From: Tuctoria greenei
Taxonomy: Eukaryota; Streptophyta; Magnoliopsida; Poales; Poaceae
Assembly: GCA_036927565.1 (NCBI GenBank)
Contig: JAYESD010000007.1
Location: 2,625,644 to 2,689,643 of the forward strand
DNA length: 64,000 bases
Direction of reading: 5' to 3'
Below, in pieces: positions 20,839-33,837 of this stretch; position 1 is the first letter of the stretch; each line of letters begins with the position of its first letter. The translations under genes were made by a program, and so were the position numbers. Below the pieces are notes generated by a model. The model was given only the letters and a program-made list of their open reading frames with translations. It searched no databases and was not told the origin of the DNA.

Positions 20839-21636
20839 CTAGAGCGGACAATAAGCAATACACTGCTCGATCCTTCTAAGGAACATCACTGATAACCTCC
20901 TGTGATGTCTTCCTCTTCCTCTTCTCGCCTGATAGCGAAGAGTTGCATCCTCCTGAGCAATAGCGGTATCAACCAAGTCATTGTAGTTGCCGTTATTGAA
21001 TAACACCAGTCGTGCTCGAAGCTTGACGTTCAACCCTCGAAAGAAGCAACAACACTTCAATGCCTCGATATTCACATACTCAGACGCATATTGAGCCAAA
21101 TGATTGAATGCCTTAGAGTATTCATAAGCACTCATATCTCCTTGCTTCAACTCCACAAAATCCTCCAACTTGGTTTTGATCATCCCATAAGATATGTGAC
21201 ATGCACGAAAAGCATCACGGAACTCCGGCCAGGTCACACGATGACCATCAGGGAGAGTGATGAGATATTCAGACCACCAAGCTCCTGAGGATCCGTGAAG
21301 TTGTTGAGTGGCAAATAAAGCCTTCTGATATTCGTCACTCTGGAGTAACTCAAACTTGGCTTCAATCACCCGGAGCCGATGACCTGACTCCAATGGTTCC
21401 AAGGCTTCTGTGAAAACCGGTGGTTGAGTCGCCAAGAAATCAAGATATGTGACTTGAGGTTGATCAAGTGGTCAAGCCTCAGGTTGTACACTCCGCTGTA
21501 CCAACGTATGCAGAGACTCGACCATCCTCGATAAGACTTCTACCAATCCGGTTGATGACGGCACTTGTGGTAGAGTTGAGTCATCTCCACCATGAGCAGA
21601 AATACCCGGTTCACCCTCAGAATGAGTGGGATCCAT
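20839..21636 (-). pseudogene. Element B gag remnant
   Basis: From an ATG at 21636 (MDPTHSEGEP) a frame runs to a stop at about 21472, and continues in the same phase from FLATQPPVFTEALEPLESG through the gag core (WWSEYL, WPEFRDAF, LKQGDMSAYEYSKAFNHLAQYA) to 20839. No CCHC knuckle is recognisable after it. The ATG is one base from a cttgcag, again a splice-acceptor-like site, as in element A. Confidence 0.8.
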
Positions 21637-23991
21637 GCTGCAAGAGTGAGCATTATGGTTAAGATCCAAAGTTGCAATATCAACTGGAATCATGATAAAT
21701 ATCGTAATACGCATCACTTAACAATGCAGTAGGCAAGATGTAAATAAAGATTAGAACATTGAACTAGACTCAAATAAGGGATACTGCTCACCAATTACTT
21801 AAAATGGTGTTTCAACTTTATGTTTATCTATCATGTTGGGTAATCACCTCTAGACATTATGAGTGACACAAGAAGGTGAAACTAAAACGATTTGAGTCAA
21901 TAACATCGCACAATGGTTTGTTGTCCAGTTTCTGGTCCATCAGACCAGTCTGTAGAAATGTAATTATTTCTCAAAGTTAAATGCAAAATTTGGTCTGGAG
22001 TTCGAGTACAAAGTTGTAGTACACTCAAAAACCTTTCCATAATGTATTCTTTTGCCCCCATAGCATTTCTGGAGTGGAATATATGGAAGTTTGATTAAAG
22101 GTTACAAGACAGTTCAAATCTGGAATATGAACTTCAGTTCTGTTCCAGCTGACCATCCTGTATAAACTCGAAATTTTCTCCCAGTAAATGGCAGGAATAG
22201 GATTTGAGTTGAATACAAAAGTTTTATATAATTTCCAACTCTTTCCAGATTGTACTCGAACACTACCAGGTGAGATCTGGAATAAAAGTTATACAGGTTT
22301 GAAATTTATGGACATTTCTGGGAATTTTGACAGAACCTCCCCTGTATATGTGGGTTTTTGTCCACAGTTTATACAGATATAAAAGTTCCAAGATATGGAG
22401 ATAATATAAATTAAAACATTGTACAACTTCATGTTAACATCCCAAAAATTAAATGGTTCAACCTTACAAAAGTGTTATACAGGTTATAGAGTGCAATTAC
22501 CAAACTCTGCCCCATTGGGTTCTGGTTCTGGACAGCCAGCACAGGTTTTTGCGACAAATGCAATTATACCATGTTTCTGCGAGTTTCAGCTTAGGAGTTG
22601 AATAATAAGTTGATATAAGGATTCTTAATATTTCCAAAAATGTAAAGTTATGCCTATGTCAAGTTTTAAGATTAGGAGAAATGACTGTCTAAAGTTGACA
22701 GATGAGCTGACTGGTTTTCTGCCAGCAGCTCTGCGGTGTACCAGTTTCAACCTGGAATTTGGATTGGTTCAGTGTCGAATTAGAGAACACTTCAATTTAC
22801 AAAGTTGTACTGCTTCTCCTACCCTCTCCAGATATGTATCACAATAGGGAATAAGATTTTTATACAAGAAGTTATGGTGAAAATACAGAGACTGTGTAGT
22901 TGGGTAAGACACTTGTAGTAGTTTCTGTGGAGTTCAGTTTACACCAAAGTAGGATCATTTCAGACCTAATGACCAAAATAAACTTTGTAGTGGACTTTAT
23001 GATACTTCCATCCATATAGCATAATCCTATGTTTTCTGTAAACTAATCAAAGTTTCAACCTGACAAAGTTGAGCAAACTTCTGCTAGAAATAAAGAACCT
23101 TGATTCTTCACTAGTTATGATTGAAATTCACTTTGCGATGTCCAAAACCTACCAGCAACTGGTAGTCCGAATTTAAAACACAATGCATCCATTCTGTCAT
23201 GGGGGATGGTCAATGTATCAAATGTGATACGGCGGTACTATGTGCCTCACCAATGAAAATCTAACCGGTATATCTGGATACGTCTATAGGTGGCCCTAGT
23301 ATCGTTCACTCACAAATGTGTTCTAAACGGGTCGCTACCATGGTTAGTGTACCTGCAGAAGACAATCAATTCCATTTCACACCTTCACACCACAAGGGCG
23401 GCTCTGGGAAACATGGCAGGCAGTCACAATAATATATATGAAAGTAAATGCATATGACTCTGGTTTGAGTCGCCCTCGAGCGATGTCATGTCTCGAGGTA
23501 CATGGTTGTACTACGTTTGTACAGCAAAGACTCATGCACGAACCTGCTTATACACGCTCAGACATACGCGTTTTGCACATTTCCACAGAACATGGGAACA
23601 TAATATTGGGTTATCCACCACCCGACGGGGGCTTCCGCTAATTTTGAAGCACGCTGGGGTACCACATATCATATGTTCTCATAAACATGGAGAGTCTCAG
23701 AGACTCATATTGACTTTCCGTGCCAAGCCACAAAAACAATCACATACCACATCTCGTATGTAAGAGCTTACCAAGATTGATCCGCTCTCGGTGGTGTACC
23801 TTACCTCTTACCTGATGTCGGAGCATCGTTACAGAATATAATAACAAGTAGGTTAGTATTGCCACCTTTATATCTTATACTAGTAATACTCCTTAGTGGG
23901 CATATAACTATTTCCTCACTCATATACTCCCAAGTTTTTTAAAATATGCTCTTTTCAGGCACACGTTCCCAATGATGTTCTGATACTATGC
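21637..23991 (-). other. Element B 5' untranslated internal region and PBS
   Basis: About 2.3 kb with no supported gene. The stretch 23979-23990, read minus, is agtatcagaaca, a degenerate version of the iMet-tRNA primer site directly next to the LTR. The rest is AT-rich with short gag-like LTR echoes; I see nothing else in it. Confidence 0.65.
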
Positions 23992-26900
23992 TGTGGGGAC
24001 TGGGGTCCCGACATCCAAGGATCTCATCGGGTGGTGTCGTGCGATGCGACACCCAACAATATACATGAAAAGAACCAGAATAAAATACAAACCAAGTCTT
24101 TTATTTATAAACATAGTGGAAGTTTTTAAAATACTATACGAAAAGAAAGAGACCTATACATCATAACTACGCTTTCAACACTAGCTATACAAAAGCAAAG
24201 TCATCCATGCCCTAGGATGCTTCACACTAGAAGCTCTCGCTCACAAGACCATGGCAACGTGCATGGATCCCACTCGGCCGTAACCCTAATGGGGGTGCGG
24301 CGTCGTCGTCATGCCCTTCATCAATCGTACAACCTGCAAAAACTCATTAACTGCAAATGTGAGCATAAGGCTCAGCAAGACTGACCCGTGTCACTAGACA
24401 TATGCAAGGTAAAGTCTAATAATAGGTAGGGAATAGCATAAGTAGACTCGCCTAGAAGTGGATCCTTAATGTCATGTTTTAAGTAGCACATGACATTCCT
24501 TGGGCACGACACATCATAGACTCCACAATCAAACAAGAAACACTTTGCTGATGATATGACATGCCCAAAGCACATAATGTTATTACAGATTAAGTGTTTG
24601 AAAACTGTAAACTTTAATTGTGCTATCTCTAGCCATACAAGGTTGCAACACAATATTATACTCATTGCAGTAAAATTTATAACATGATAACTACTCTGGA
24701 TTACCACGTCATGACAACACCGAACAAGTGGTACTCAAATAACCTCGAGGGACGGTGATTGCAATCAGTAGACATCCGATTACACGATACGCACACCCGC
24801 GTGGGAGACACATACGTGCTCTCCTCCCCGTGTCATATGCGACCAACTTTCATCCAAGACCCCAATGTCGAAAAACCTCTTCATCCCGAGCAAAAGGTCC
24901 CCTACACAGACACATCGAAGTTGCCCGCTAGAAGATTTACACCTTTGTGCCTTCACATCTTCATTCAAGGACAGCAGAGGAGTTTCCACACTACAATCTG
25001 GAGTTACATCAGTTTATTGGGCCCATATCCCATTATGCAACCGGTACAGTTCAAACTTGCCCATTGGTACCACATATGACGCGGTCCGTAATCAACACAG
25101 GCAGGGCTACGCATCCGAGATCACGTCTCGCCACTTTCTATCCACCTTTGCCCGATCTCAAATTCAGGTTCATATCTCAAGTGCTTGCTATGTCTACCCT
25201 GTGTGAAAAGTCCTACATCACTCTTGAATAGATTCCAACTACTCGACTTCTACCGGATTCCCTATACATTAGCATGACAGTTACTACAAGTCGAACTGTA
25301 AACTGTTCCAACCAATCCGTGGGATTTGTGGTCATGCAAGTGTATATCAAATACCTTATACGTAATGCACAATATCAACTGAAGATGTAAGGTAATAAAG
25401 ACTGCAAAACTCTGTAAAGCTTTTAAATGCAAACTGGGGCTTGCCTTGGTTTGCGACTCTATTAAACATCAACTGTTATTGGTCTTCCTCCTAGGACTCC
25501 GCCAATGACTTCAAGTAGACACCCTGGCCTTCTCTTCCAAGCGACAAACCTCGTCGAGTTTCGACGTTGCACAACCTATAATGCACATATATACAAAAGT
25601 AATTTAGAAAATAATTTAAATCTGTTGTACAAGTTACATAAAAATTATAAGGGAATGAGGGTGGAGTTTCTTTTATTGGAGTCTATAGGAACAGGAAAGA
25701 AAATAAGACGTGGTATGGATAAGATTAACTTCAAGTTTGATTTAGAGTTTATATGTACATAGACATATAATAAAGGGATTTCTGATGCTCAAGTGGTCTA
25801 ATGAAGCTGAAAATTTAACAGTAGCTTCAAGGAATTATGTGTAGACAGTGTGCAAAGTTTGAGTACAAACAATGTCTGCATGTGTTCACAACAATTCCTT
25901 ATGTGTTTCCACTTCTATGGATTTTCATTATAATTCTGGAGCTGTATCATGACTACAAGTGGTTGTATTGAATATAGTAGGTTGTCCTGGTTCTACCAGA
26001 ATTGTTTTCATAAATTTTTAAGCAAACTAGAGGTAGATATTGAATTTTGAAGTTGCTATGAATTTCTGGAAATAGTTTCTGTTGATCAATGAACAGCAGA
26101 AATAAAATTGGGGTTTGGTCAAGTTATACAGTTGCAATGCTAATGAAACTTTTCTGTAGTTCAAGAACATCTCAAAGGAAGTTCTGGGAATTTTTGGGAT
26201 TTTTCCAGTGGAAGGATCAGCTGTAGAAATTCCCTAATTGTTTAGAGAAATTGAATTTCCCAGAATGGAAAATGACTTTTCATGATCAACCAACTACATC
26301 ACTGGAAAATAGAGATCATAAGATTACTAACAAAATTTGTTTGATGATTTTTGGACACTCCTACAGAGATTTATAGAATTTTGAAGATGAACAATGCTGC
26401 TGGAAATTTGAAAATTATTGAGTGGCTGACAGTGGGGCCCACTGTCAGTACCTTCTTCAACCTCCAGTCGCGTCCTCCAGTTCCTGCCCAGTGCACAGCT
26501 TGGCACGAATGATATTCGTCTGTTCCCACTCCTAGAAGCAAGGAATGACAAGGTACAAAAAGCAAAAATGTTCCTAGAGCCTTGGAACACACGTGTGACA
26601 ACATGTCAAGGCACGAAAAAGACCAGAAGGTGGCCGGCGGCGGTGGCGGCCATGAACTTGGCTCCGATGAACATAGCATGGGAGGGCCTCAAATTGATGT
26701 GGATTACGCCTAAAAGCATCCTAGACACTCAAGGAACATGATTGTGCACACAAATTGGGTCGATCACGGCTCTAAATATGAGCTCGACGGTGAACCCGAG
26801 CTCTCTCCAATGGTGATGGGGACAACTTGAAGAACACCCTCTATGTTCGATTATTTTGGATAGGACTTGATTCAGGTATGCGCCTAGTCATCTATAAACT

Positions 26901-28116
26901 ATTACTTAACGGAATTAAAGGATGTTTGCACATGAAAACTGAATCGAAGCGAATATCTAGCTTCAATATGATGAACTTGCTTTCAGTAATTTTAAGAATA
27001 CGAACAGAATATTTAAGGAAATTGAGTGTGGTCTTCACCGTGAGCTATAAGGGGTGTTGGCGATTCTTTTCTATGTGGGAGTCAAAGCTTGACAACACTT
27101 GTGTGGAGCTGTCCCCGGTGGAGCAGATGAGCTCCTCCCCTGAGGCCGAAAATCGATGGTGGAAATCTGAAATTAAATGAGCACACGGTTGAGGAAATGA
27201 AGAACCAATCAGACTGGATGGTAGAGAAGAATGTTGCACACCACTTTGTTGTGGAGCTCAGGATCAAACCATGGCTGGTTCGCGAGCTGCAGCTGAAACG
27301 GCGATGAACGTCGCTGCGCGCGTTTCTGCGAGAGTATGCGCGCTGGGGAGCGAGAGAGAGAGAGAGAGAGAGAGAGCTGAGAGAGAGAGCAAGAGTGGAG
27401 ACCAAGATGTTTCTTTCGAGTGATAAGGGCGCCTGCCTGGGATCAACTCACGGCAAAAGATCGCGCCGAATACGTCAAGAACGAAGGCGGCAACTCTGTT
27501 TCAGCGGTAAGCAGAGGCTGACCCGTGACCCCACATGGCAGGCACACATGACACCGCCAAGTTCAAAAATAAATTTAAAATAGTAAACGATGTCCAAAAA
27601 TTCTGACATTTTATGGGTAAGATAAGATTGATGTGAGGAACAACATGGTGCTCTCATATTTCAAATTGGAGAAAGTTTGAGTCAAATTCAAATTCAAATT
27701 TGAATTTAAATCCTATTTCAAACAAACCCTTGAAATAAATAGTAAATAGACTCCAAAAATTACCAAATTTGGTAGGGGGGTTATTTGAAATATTTGAAAT
27801 CAATTGGGTGATTCAATTACATTAATTTGTGGAGTTTGAATATGGGCCATCACATTCCAAGTTACTGTACAATGAATCTAATTTTGTGAAAATTGTTTTA
27901 AACTCCAACATACTTTGTACTATTGTTAATAACCTAATTATGAGTCATATGGTGCAGTATACCCTCATGTTAACAAATGAAAATGAGTTAAAGAAAAGTT
28001 TTGAAGCCCTCTGATTTCATGTTTAGACATCAATTTATGTGGGAAGCACTTCTTATATTTGAAACAGATTCACATAATTGATGAGAAAAGTGTTTACAAA
28101 AGTTAGGGCCTTTACA
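23992..28116 (-). repeat. Right (5') LTR of element B (about 4.1 kb)
   Basis: Begins TGTGGGGACT after the degenerate PBS and ends GGCCTTTACA. Provides the uninterrupted template against which the left LTR insertions are seen. Contains a GA microsatellite (27351-27376). Confidence 0.85.
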
Positions 28117-28463
28117 GAATCCAATGAGGGATGCAGATTGGGCTGGCCAGGTGTAGGTGGGCTGTCGATTGATCGGGTTTCGGCCCAATTAAAGTTTTTG
28201 GATTTCTCTTTTTGTTTTATTTTTCTTTCTATCTGGTTTTCAAGATTGAATTCAAACAAATTGAGAACAGGTTTTACAAAAATTAAATTTTCAATCGGCA
28301 GCAAACACAAGCATTCAATCAATACATTTTTTTATAAATCACTCATTACATGAGCCTCCTGCTACACATTTCATTTATTTAATTTATTTCTTGCTTATAA
28401 ACTCTAAATTATTATTTTAATTCAATTTGGTTTGGATTTGAAAAATCGGGTGTTACTGTTACA
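28117..28463 (-). repeat. End of left LTR of element C
   Basis: Matches 60489-60792 and 45867-46666 (gaatccaatgaggg ... gggtgttac). The last bases carry a small local repeat (tgttactgttaca). The rest of this LTR lies beyond element B, left of the window. Confidence 0.85.
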
Positions 28464-29792
28464 ATACTACCCCTTTTAAACGGAATCTCGCCCCGAGATT
28501 CAAAAGCGCTAGGTAAGGAAGAGGACTAGGTTTTACGTCATTTCCTAAATAATTTATTTCTTGTTATACTTCAAATTAAATTTTCAAAGAAATATTTAAA
28601 CATTCAAAACAACATAAAGGGTCACACAATTACAGCAATACAACATGGCAAGTTGGTTTAAAAATAATTTTAGAAAAACATTTCATTAAATCATAGACTT
28701 CCATTATAAACAATTAGAGATTAAATTTTTAATGTGAACAAAACAATGAATGAGATGTTAATTATTTTTAAATTATAAATATCACACATTTAAATAACGT
28801 TATGTTAGTATATTATTCTTTCTTCCTCAAATTTAAATTTCGAGTTTGCCAAAAAAATGTGATTTCCAAAAGAAAGCCTGTTAATCAAATGCATTTTAAA
28901 ATGTTGAATACAAATTTTATTTTATTATCTTTTGGAAAATATAAGTGTTACAATTTCACCCACCTAACATTGAATTCTCAACCCGAGATTGAAAAGCGTT
29001 GGCAAAAAGAGAACTAGATTTTACACCATTCCCAAAATAATTTATTTCTTGTTACAATTCAAATTTTGATTATTCAACCAAATGTTTAAAACATTCAAAA
29101 ACCATATAAAGAACAACACAAATGCAGCATTACAATATGACGAATGTTAAAATTAACTTTTTAGAATATAGTTCATCGCTACACAAGTTTTAATTATAAT
29201 CAATTAGAAATTACATGTTTCATATTAAAATCACTACAAATGAAATGTTAATTGTTTTTAATTTATAAATAACACCACACATTTTGGAATCATTAATTAG
29301 AATATTAATCTATCTTTCTCCATTTTGGGTTTTGAGTGTAGTCAAAATTTTAGTATAGTCTTCCAAATAGAATGTGTTACTCAAATACATTTTAAAACAC
29401 GGAATACAAAATTTTATTTTTATTTTCCATTAAAATATACTAGTGTTACAAGATTTGATATTTGACTAATAGTGGGCTTCCCCCTTAAACAAGAAAAATG
29501 CATATTTTATATGTTTGTTTATTATTAATTTTCAAAACACCAATCAACGTCTACTATTTTGGTTGTGGCAAGGTATAAAATTCACTTGCTAAACAAAAAG
29601 AGAAACTAAATGAGTGAATAGAACAAATCCTTAATCTTCTTCTCGTTTCCGACTATCTTCTCTTGTAGGTCTTGAAACATCGTCGGTCGAGCCAAATCTT
29701 CGTCTTCACAAGCGAGGCCAAAGGGAAAACTTAAAAGTCCATTCTAACAAAGGTCACGTGCCTAGAGTCGATATATAACTCTGATATCACTT
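28464..29792 (-). mobile_element. Element C internal region without coding capacity (LARD-like)
   Basis: It starts with a PPT-like tract (reversed accccttttaaa) closely resembling that of element A and ends at 29778-29789 with a degenerate PBS (tgatatcagagt read minus) next to the LTR start TGTCACGTCCC. Only 1.3 kb lies between, AT-rich and without gag or pol. Most of it is two diverged copies of a ~490-bp unit: 28457-28945 and 28946-29443, each starting tgttaca and continuing with a cgagatt block. It therefore looks like a non-autonomous relative of element A. Confidence 0.75.
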
Positions 29793-30965
29793 TGTCACGT
29801 CCCATTTTACATAAAGTAAAACAGGACAAAACCTGCATGTATACCAGGATTAGTTTGATCATACATGCATGACAAACTGTGATAAACAATTCTATATCGA
29901 TTAAAACAACAATCATTACCTTAAAACAATTACGAACAGTAGCGGAAGAGGGGAAACAAGCAGGGCACGCCACATGCAATCGACTGGTGGCAAACGCGAC
30001 CTTCTAGACTCCATCATCGCTTGATCATCTTTTACCTGAGCAGCATGACATGTACAAATAAAAGAGGAAACAAGCAAGCGTGAGTACCTAATGTACTCTA
30101 CAAGTGTGAGAAAATTATGACATGCATGGTTGGACAAATGGAAAGGTTGAAACGGGTTAAGCCTATATGCAACATCCTATTCCTTAATTTTTACCTTAGC
30201 ATCCTATTTACTAGGTGAATGATCCATCTATCCAGTAATAGCATAAACTGTCAGGTTATAACCACCCGAATCACCATCCATCCAGGTTATATCCACTGGA
30301 GGCCAACTCACCGGGTTAAATCACCCGGGTACCAAACTCATCGGGTTAAACCACCTGACTACCAACTCGTCGGGTTCCCTCCACCCGATTACCAACAAAA
30401 CCATCCAGTACCAACTAATCAAGACAGTGCTTCCAAGCACACTCATGACCGTGAGCATGACTATCTAGATAGTTTTAATACTTTGCAGAGTTTGTACCAC
30501 TTTACCCACAAGTTGTGATTTCATCCCCTGTCTCTAGGTGGACTGAAACCTCCATTATGTCGGTGGTAGCTAGTCACACTACACACTACCTAAGGTGTGC
30601 GGCCAGAAGGTCATAACAGAGCCTTTACAAAGGGTCTCCCGACAAGTACAAGCACTCTAAGGTTTCACATACAATGAAATACTGGAGTACACCCTCCACC
30701 GTAGCAGCCTCCTCTTGAGCCTTGCAGATCGTAGAGCAGGTAACTCTGAACTCGTTCCCCGCACCGAACATTGCCCATACCCATCAAAAGATCACCTAAT
30801 TAATCAGCTAAGCCATTCCATACCAGACTTGTGGTGGCATAGTAATGCCTGGTCGCGAGTCACCAAGAACCGATCCTTAGAATCTAGAACAACCGCCAAC
30901 ACAATGAACCCGAGTCTCGTGTGTACTGCACCCACCACTCAAACCTGGTTGTCCAAATTCCTATC

Positions 30966-31009
<44 letters not shown>

Positions 31010-32122
31010 CCATCCAATAAATGATAATAATAGTATTATATCAAGTTATCATTACTACCCAACTAATGACAGTAGGGTTAAGCATAAACACATACCCAAG
31101 TCCCAACAATACCATCCAAACCCAGTGACAATGAATAATATGGAATCTAGTAAACTTCCTAACATGAGATTCAATTTAAGACTTGCATGCAACTAATTTC
31201 TATCTACATCCTTAATATTTTCCTAACTGGTGCAAAGTGGTCAAGGACACTTGCCTTTTCTTTATATCATGAAGCTGGTCAGTCTTCCTGGTAGAGCTCT
31301 CGTTCTTCCAAGTCTTCTCATCACATATCGATTGGCACGAACACGAATAAACTACCGAAAGAGAGATATAAAAGCACATTCAATATAATAACATTACACC
31401 ATACACAAAGGAAGCAAATACATAAAGATCACTACGCGAATACCTTACAGCGTAACGAGAGCCTACACACGATAATGGCTTAACACGGTGTTATGGGTGT
31501 TTTATCAGGTTATAACATTGTTTATATTACAATAGCATAGTTAAACTAATGATTAAGATGACAAGAATAAATATATTGTTTAATTACAAATTTATGAGAA
31601 TGTTAGATATGTTTATACCATTTTTATATCTATTCTTATGGCAATCCATTAATCTTAATGAGAAACTTCACATAAGCATGCATGCAACATTAAATTAAAC
31701 CTAGGTTATAAATCATTTAAATTGATCAAGAGTATGTTCCTTTATTATGCAATGATAAATATGGAAAGAATGATACATTTAGTTCACAAATCATTATCAC
31801 ATGCAATAATACATTTTATTACTCATTTTCAATATTAATATGCATGAATACATAATTAAGAGTGTGTTTTATGCACAACACCAGTTAATAAATGTTTAAA
31901 TGTCATTTCAGCATGTTCCAGGGGGTCTTGTGTAAATTCAGCATGAATCAGGAGTGTTTATGTAAAAATAGCACCTAACAAGGACTAAAATACGAAATTA
32001 GCATGTTGCAGGGTCATTTCTATAAAAATAACAATGTTTAGGGGCTTTTCGGTAAATGTACAACATGGTACAGGGGTTAAAATATTAATTCAGCAAGAAT
32101 CAGGTGTGTTTTTGTAAATGTG
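29793..32122 (-). repeat. Right LTR of element C, first piece
   Basis: Starts TGTCACGTCCCATTTTAC; the first 100 bp resemble the start of the element A LTR (ccaggat.agt..gat.atacatgc). Contains a TA microsatellite at 30968-31008. Ends at the element D insertion. No gene is supported. Confidence 0.8.
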
Positions 32123-32433
32123 TGAAAGTGCATCTAGGCTAATCCCCGTGGGTTTTGATAATTAATGACAACACTTAAGGGACTAATGAGCTTTGCAAGT
32201 GTAAGCACACGTGATTGAAAGATGGACGACATTGGATGCACTCAAAAAGGAAAAAGAGAAGAAAAATGTAAAGAACTCGAAGAATGGAATTTGTGCTTTT
32301 AAATTCTTTGCGTCGAGTTTAGCTACTTAGCTTGAGTGTGTTCAATGAGTCAAAGTATTGAGAATCTCCTAAGAGCTCATATTCCAAGCTAAACTAGATT
32401 GAGAGATGAGTTGAAGCAGCCCTAAGGACAGGG

Positions 32434-32990
32434 CTGGACTTGTCCAGGCTAGAAGGCGGACTAGTCCGGCCACATCGGATTGATCCGACGTTAGACGGAC
32501 CAAGAGTCTTTGTCTGAGATTGGACTTGTCCGTCTGGGGTTGGACTAGTTCGTGGTGAGTGTGTTTGTGTCCTTCTGGGACTAAGTCCTGAAGGACCAGA
32601 CTAGTCCGCCCTGGGGGCCGAACTAGTCCGCTCGGACAGACTAGCCCGTTTTAGTCTGGAAAAGTAGTTCCTGACTGAGATCAGATTAGTTCGTTCCTTG
32701 AAAGACTAGTCTGTTGTAGACTTAGAGGTATCTACTGGGACTAAGTCTTGAACGGTCGGAATTGTTCGCCCTCAGGGGCCGCATTAGTCTGGTGTGCGAG
32801 ACTGGTCCGTTCTCAACCGGAACAAACAATTCTGTGTGAGATCGGACTAGCCCATTGTCGGATGGACTAGTCTGTGGTTTAATGACCATTTGAATTCACA
32901 AAGTGGCGGGGGCTTTGTGGTTGGTTAAGGATTACATCACTAGTCCCCATAGGCCGGACTAGTCCGGGGTCAATGGCCGAACTAGTCCGC
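32434..32990. repeat. Array of CGGACTAGTCCG-type palindromes in D 5' LTR
   Basis: About twenty exact or near copies of a 12-bp palindrome CGGACTAGTCCG (centre TA, TT, AA or degenerate), irregularly spaced by about 20-40 bp. The fragment around 32953 is CCGGACTAGTCCGG. The equivalent in the 3' LTR is 43004-43558. Confidence 0.85.
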
Positions 32991-33027
32991 ACTTTTTTTG
33001 GTGGCAACGGCTACTTGTTGGGATCCC

Positions 33028-33034
33028 TATAAAA
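33028..33034 (+). promoter_or_regulatory. TATA box of element D 5' LTR
   Basis: TATAAAA framed by GGGATCCC on each side, about 40 bp after the palindromic array. The same in the 3' LTR at 43594-43600. Position fits the U3/R boundary. Identified by sequence only. Confidence 0.7.
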
Positions 33035-33837
33035 GGGATCCCCCAGCCTCCAAAGGCCAACTCTCGAACCCTAGTGCCCCCACAGCCTTCCTAGAGCCAT
33101 TCTAGCCCTCTCTCAACTATTCTTGGATTCCTAAGAGCTATTCTTGAGGATTTGTGAGTTGTGGAAGAGAGGAGAGAAGGATTTGCTCGATCTTGAGCTC
33201 TTGGTTGATTCTCTTAGTTTGACTGATTGATTTGAGTTCGTGTGGGTGTTGATCTTCGATCTTTTTGAGTTTTAAACTTGTGGGAGCCTCAGGTTGTGAG
33301 TTGCTCCATGGATTTGGTGATTACCCTTGTGATTTAGTGGAAGAGTAGCCGACCTTCATGGTGGCTAAGTGAGAAAAGGGTTGAATGAAACCCAACCTCT
33401 CGTGGGCATCCTCAACGTGTATGTAGGCTCCTTTGTGGGGTTGAACCACGGGATAAATCATGCATCTTGTGTCTTTGATTTAACTTTCTCGTTCTTCGCT
33501 AGATCAAGTTAGGGCTACTTACGTTCTTTGTCTCAATATTGTGATCCGCCTCGATCTATTTGCTTTTACTTCGTGTACACTAGATTGCTAGGTTCATACA
33601 CTTTACGTTTCATCAAGTTAAGTTCGTTAGATTGCATAAAAATCTCACCTTTAGTTAAGTTTGTCATCCTGACCAGACTAGTCCCCACTCTGTAATTTGA
33701 TTAGTTTTTATTGAGTTAAATTTTAGGTTATCCGCCTATTCACCCCCCCTCTAGGCAACTTTCAATTGGTATTAGAGCCTAACTCTCCTAAAAGCTTGAC
33801 CGCTTGGAGAGGAGATGGGGGAAATGTCGAGAAGGAG

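Larger units (their letters stand above)
1..28116 (-). mobile_element. Element B: decayed Ty3/gypsy chromovirus (partial, left end outside window)
   Basis: Sequence 1-2664 plus 14664-16410 aligns co-linearly with 24824-28116, so these are the two LTRs of one element. The left LTR was later split by the element at 1410-2550 and by element A. Window base 1 corresponds to about 24824, so roughly 830 bp of the left LTR lies outside. The internal region (16411-23991) carries gag, protease, RT, RNase H and integrase remnants, all on the minus strand and broken by stops and frameshifts. LTRs differ by several percent with indels, so this copy is old. It sits in the LTR of element C: the right flank (gaatccaatgaggg) recurs at 45867 and 60489. 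The left target duplication, predicted gaatc, is outside the window. Confidence 0.85.
32123..33764 (+). repeat. 5' LTR of element D
   Basis: 1642 bp, TG...CA, followed by attggtattagagcc (PBS). Contains the palindromic motif array (32434-32990) directly upstream of the TATA box. Confidence 0.93.

Noticed and set aside
30715..31196. ORFs across the TA repeat in the C LTR (IYIYIY translation).
   Set aside because: Microsatellite translation only.
32434..32990. CRISPR-like array of short palindromic repeats.
   Set aside because: Repeats are 12 bp and degenerate with irregular spacing, inside plant LTRs next to a TATA box, with no cas genes. This is a eukaryotic genome.
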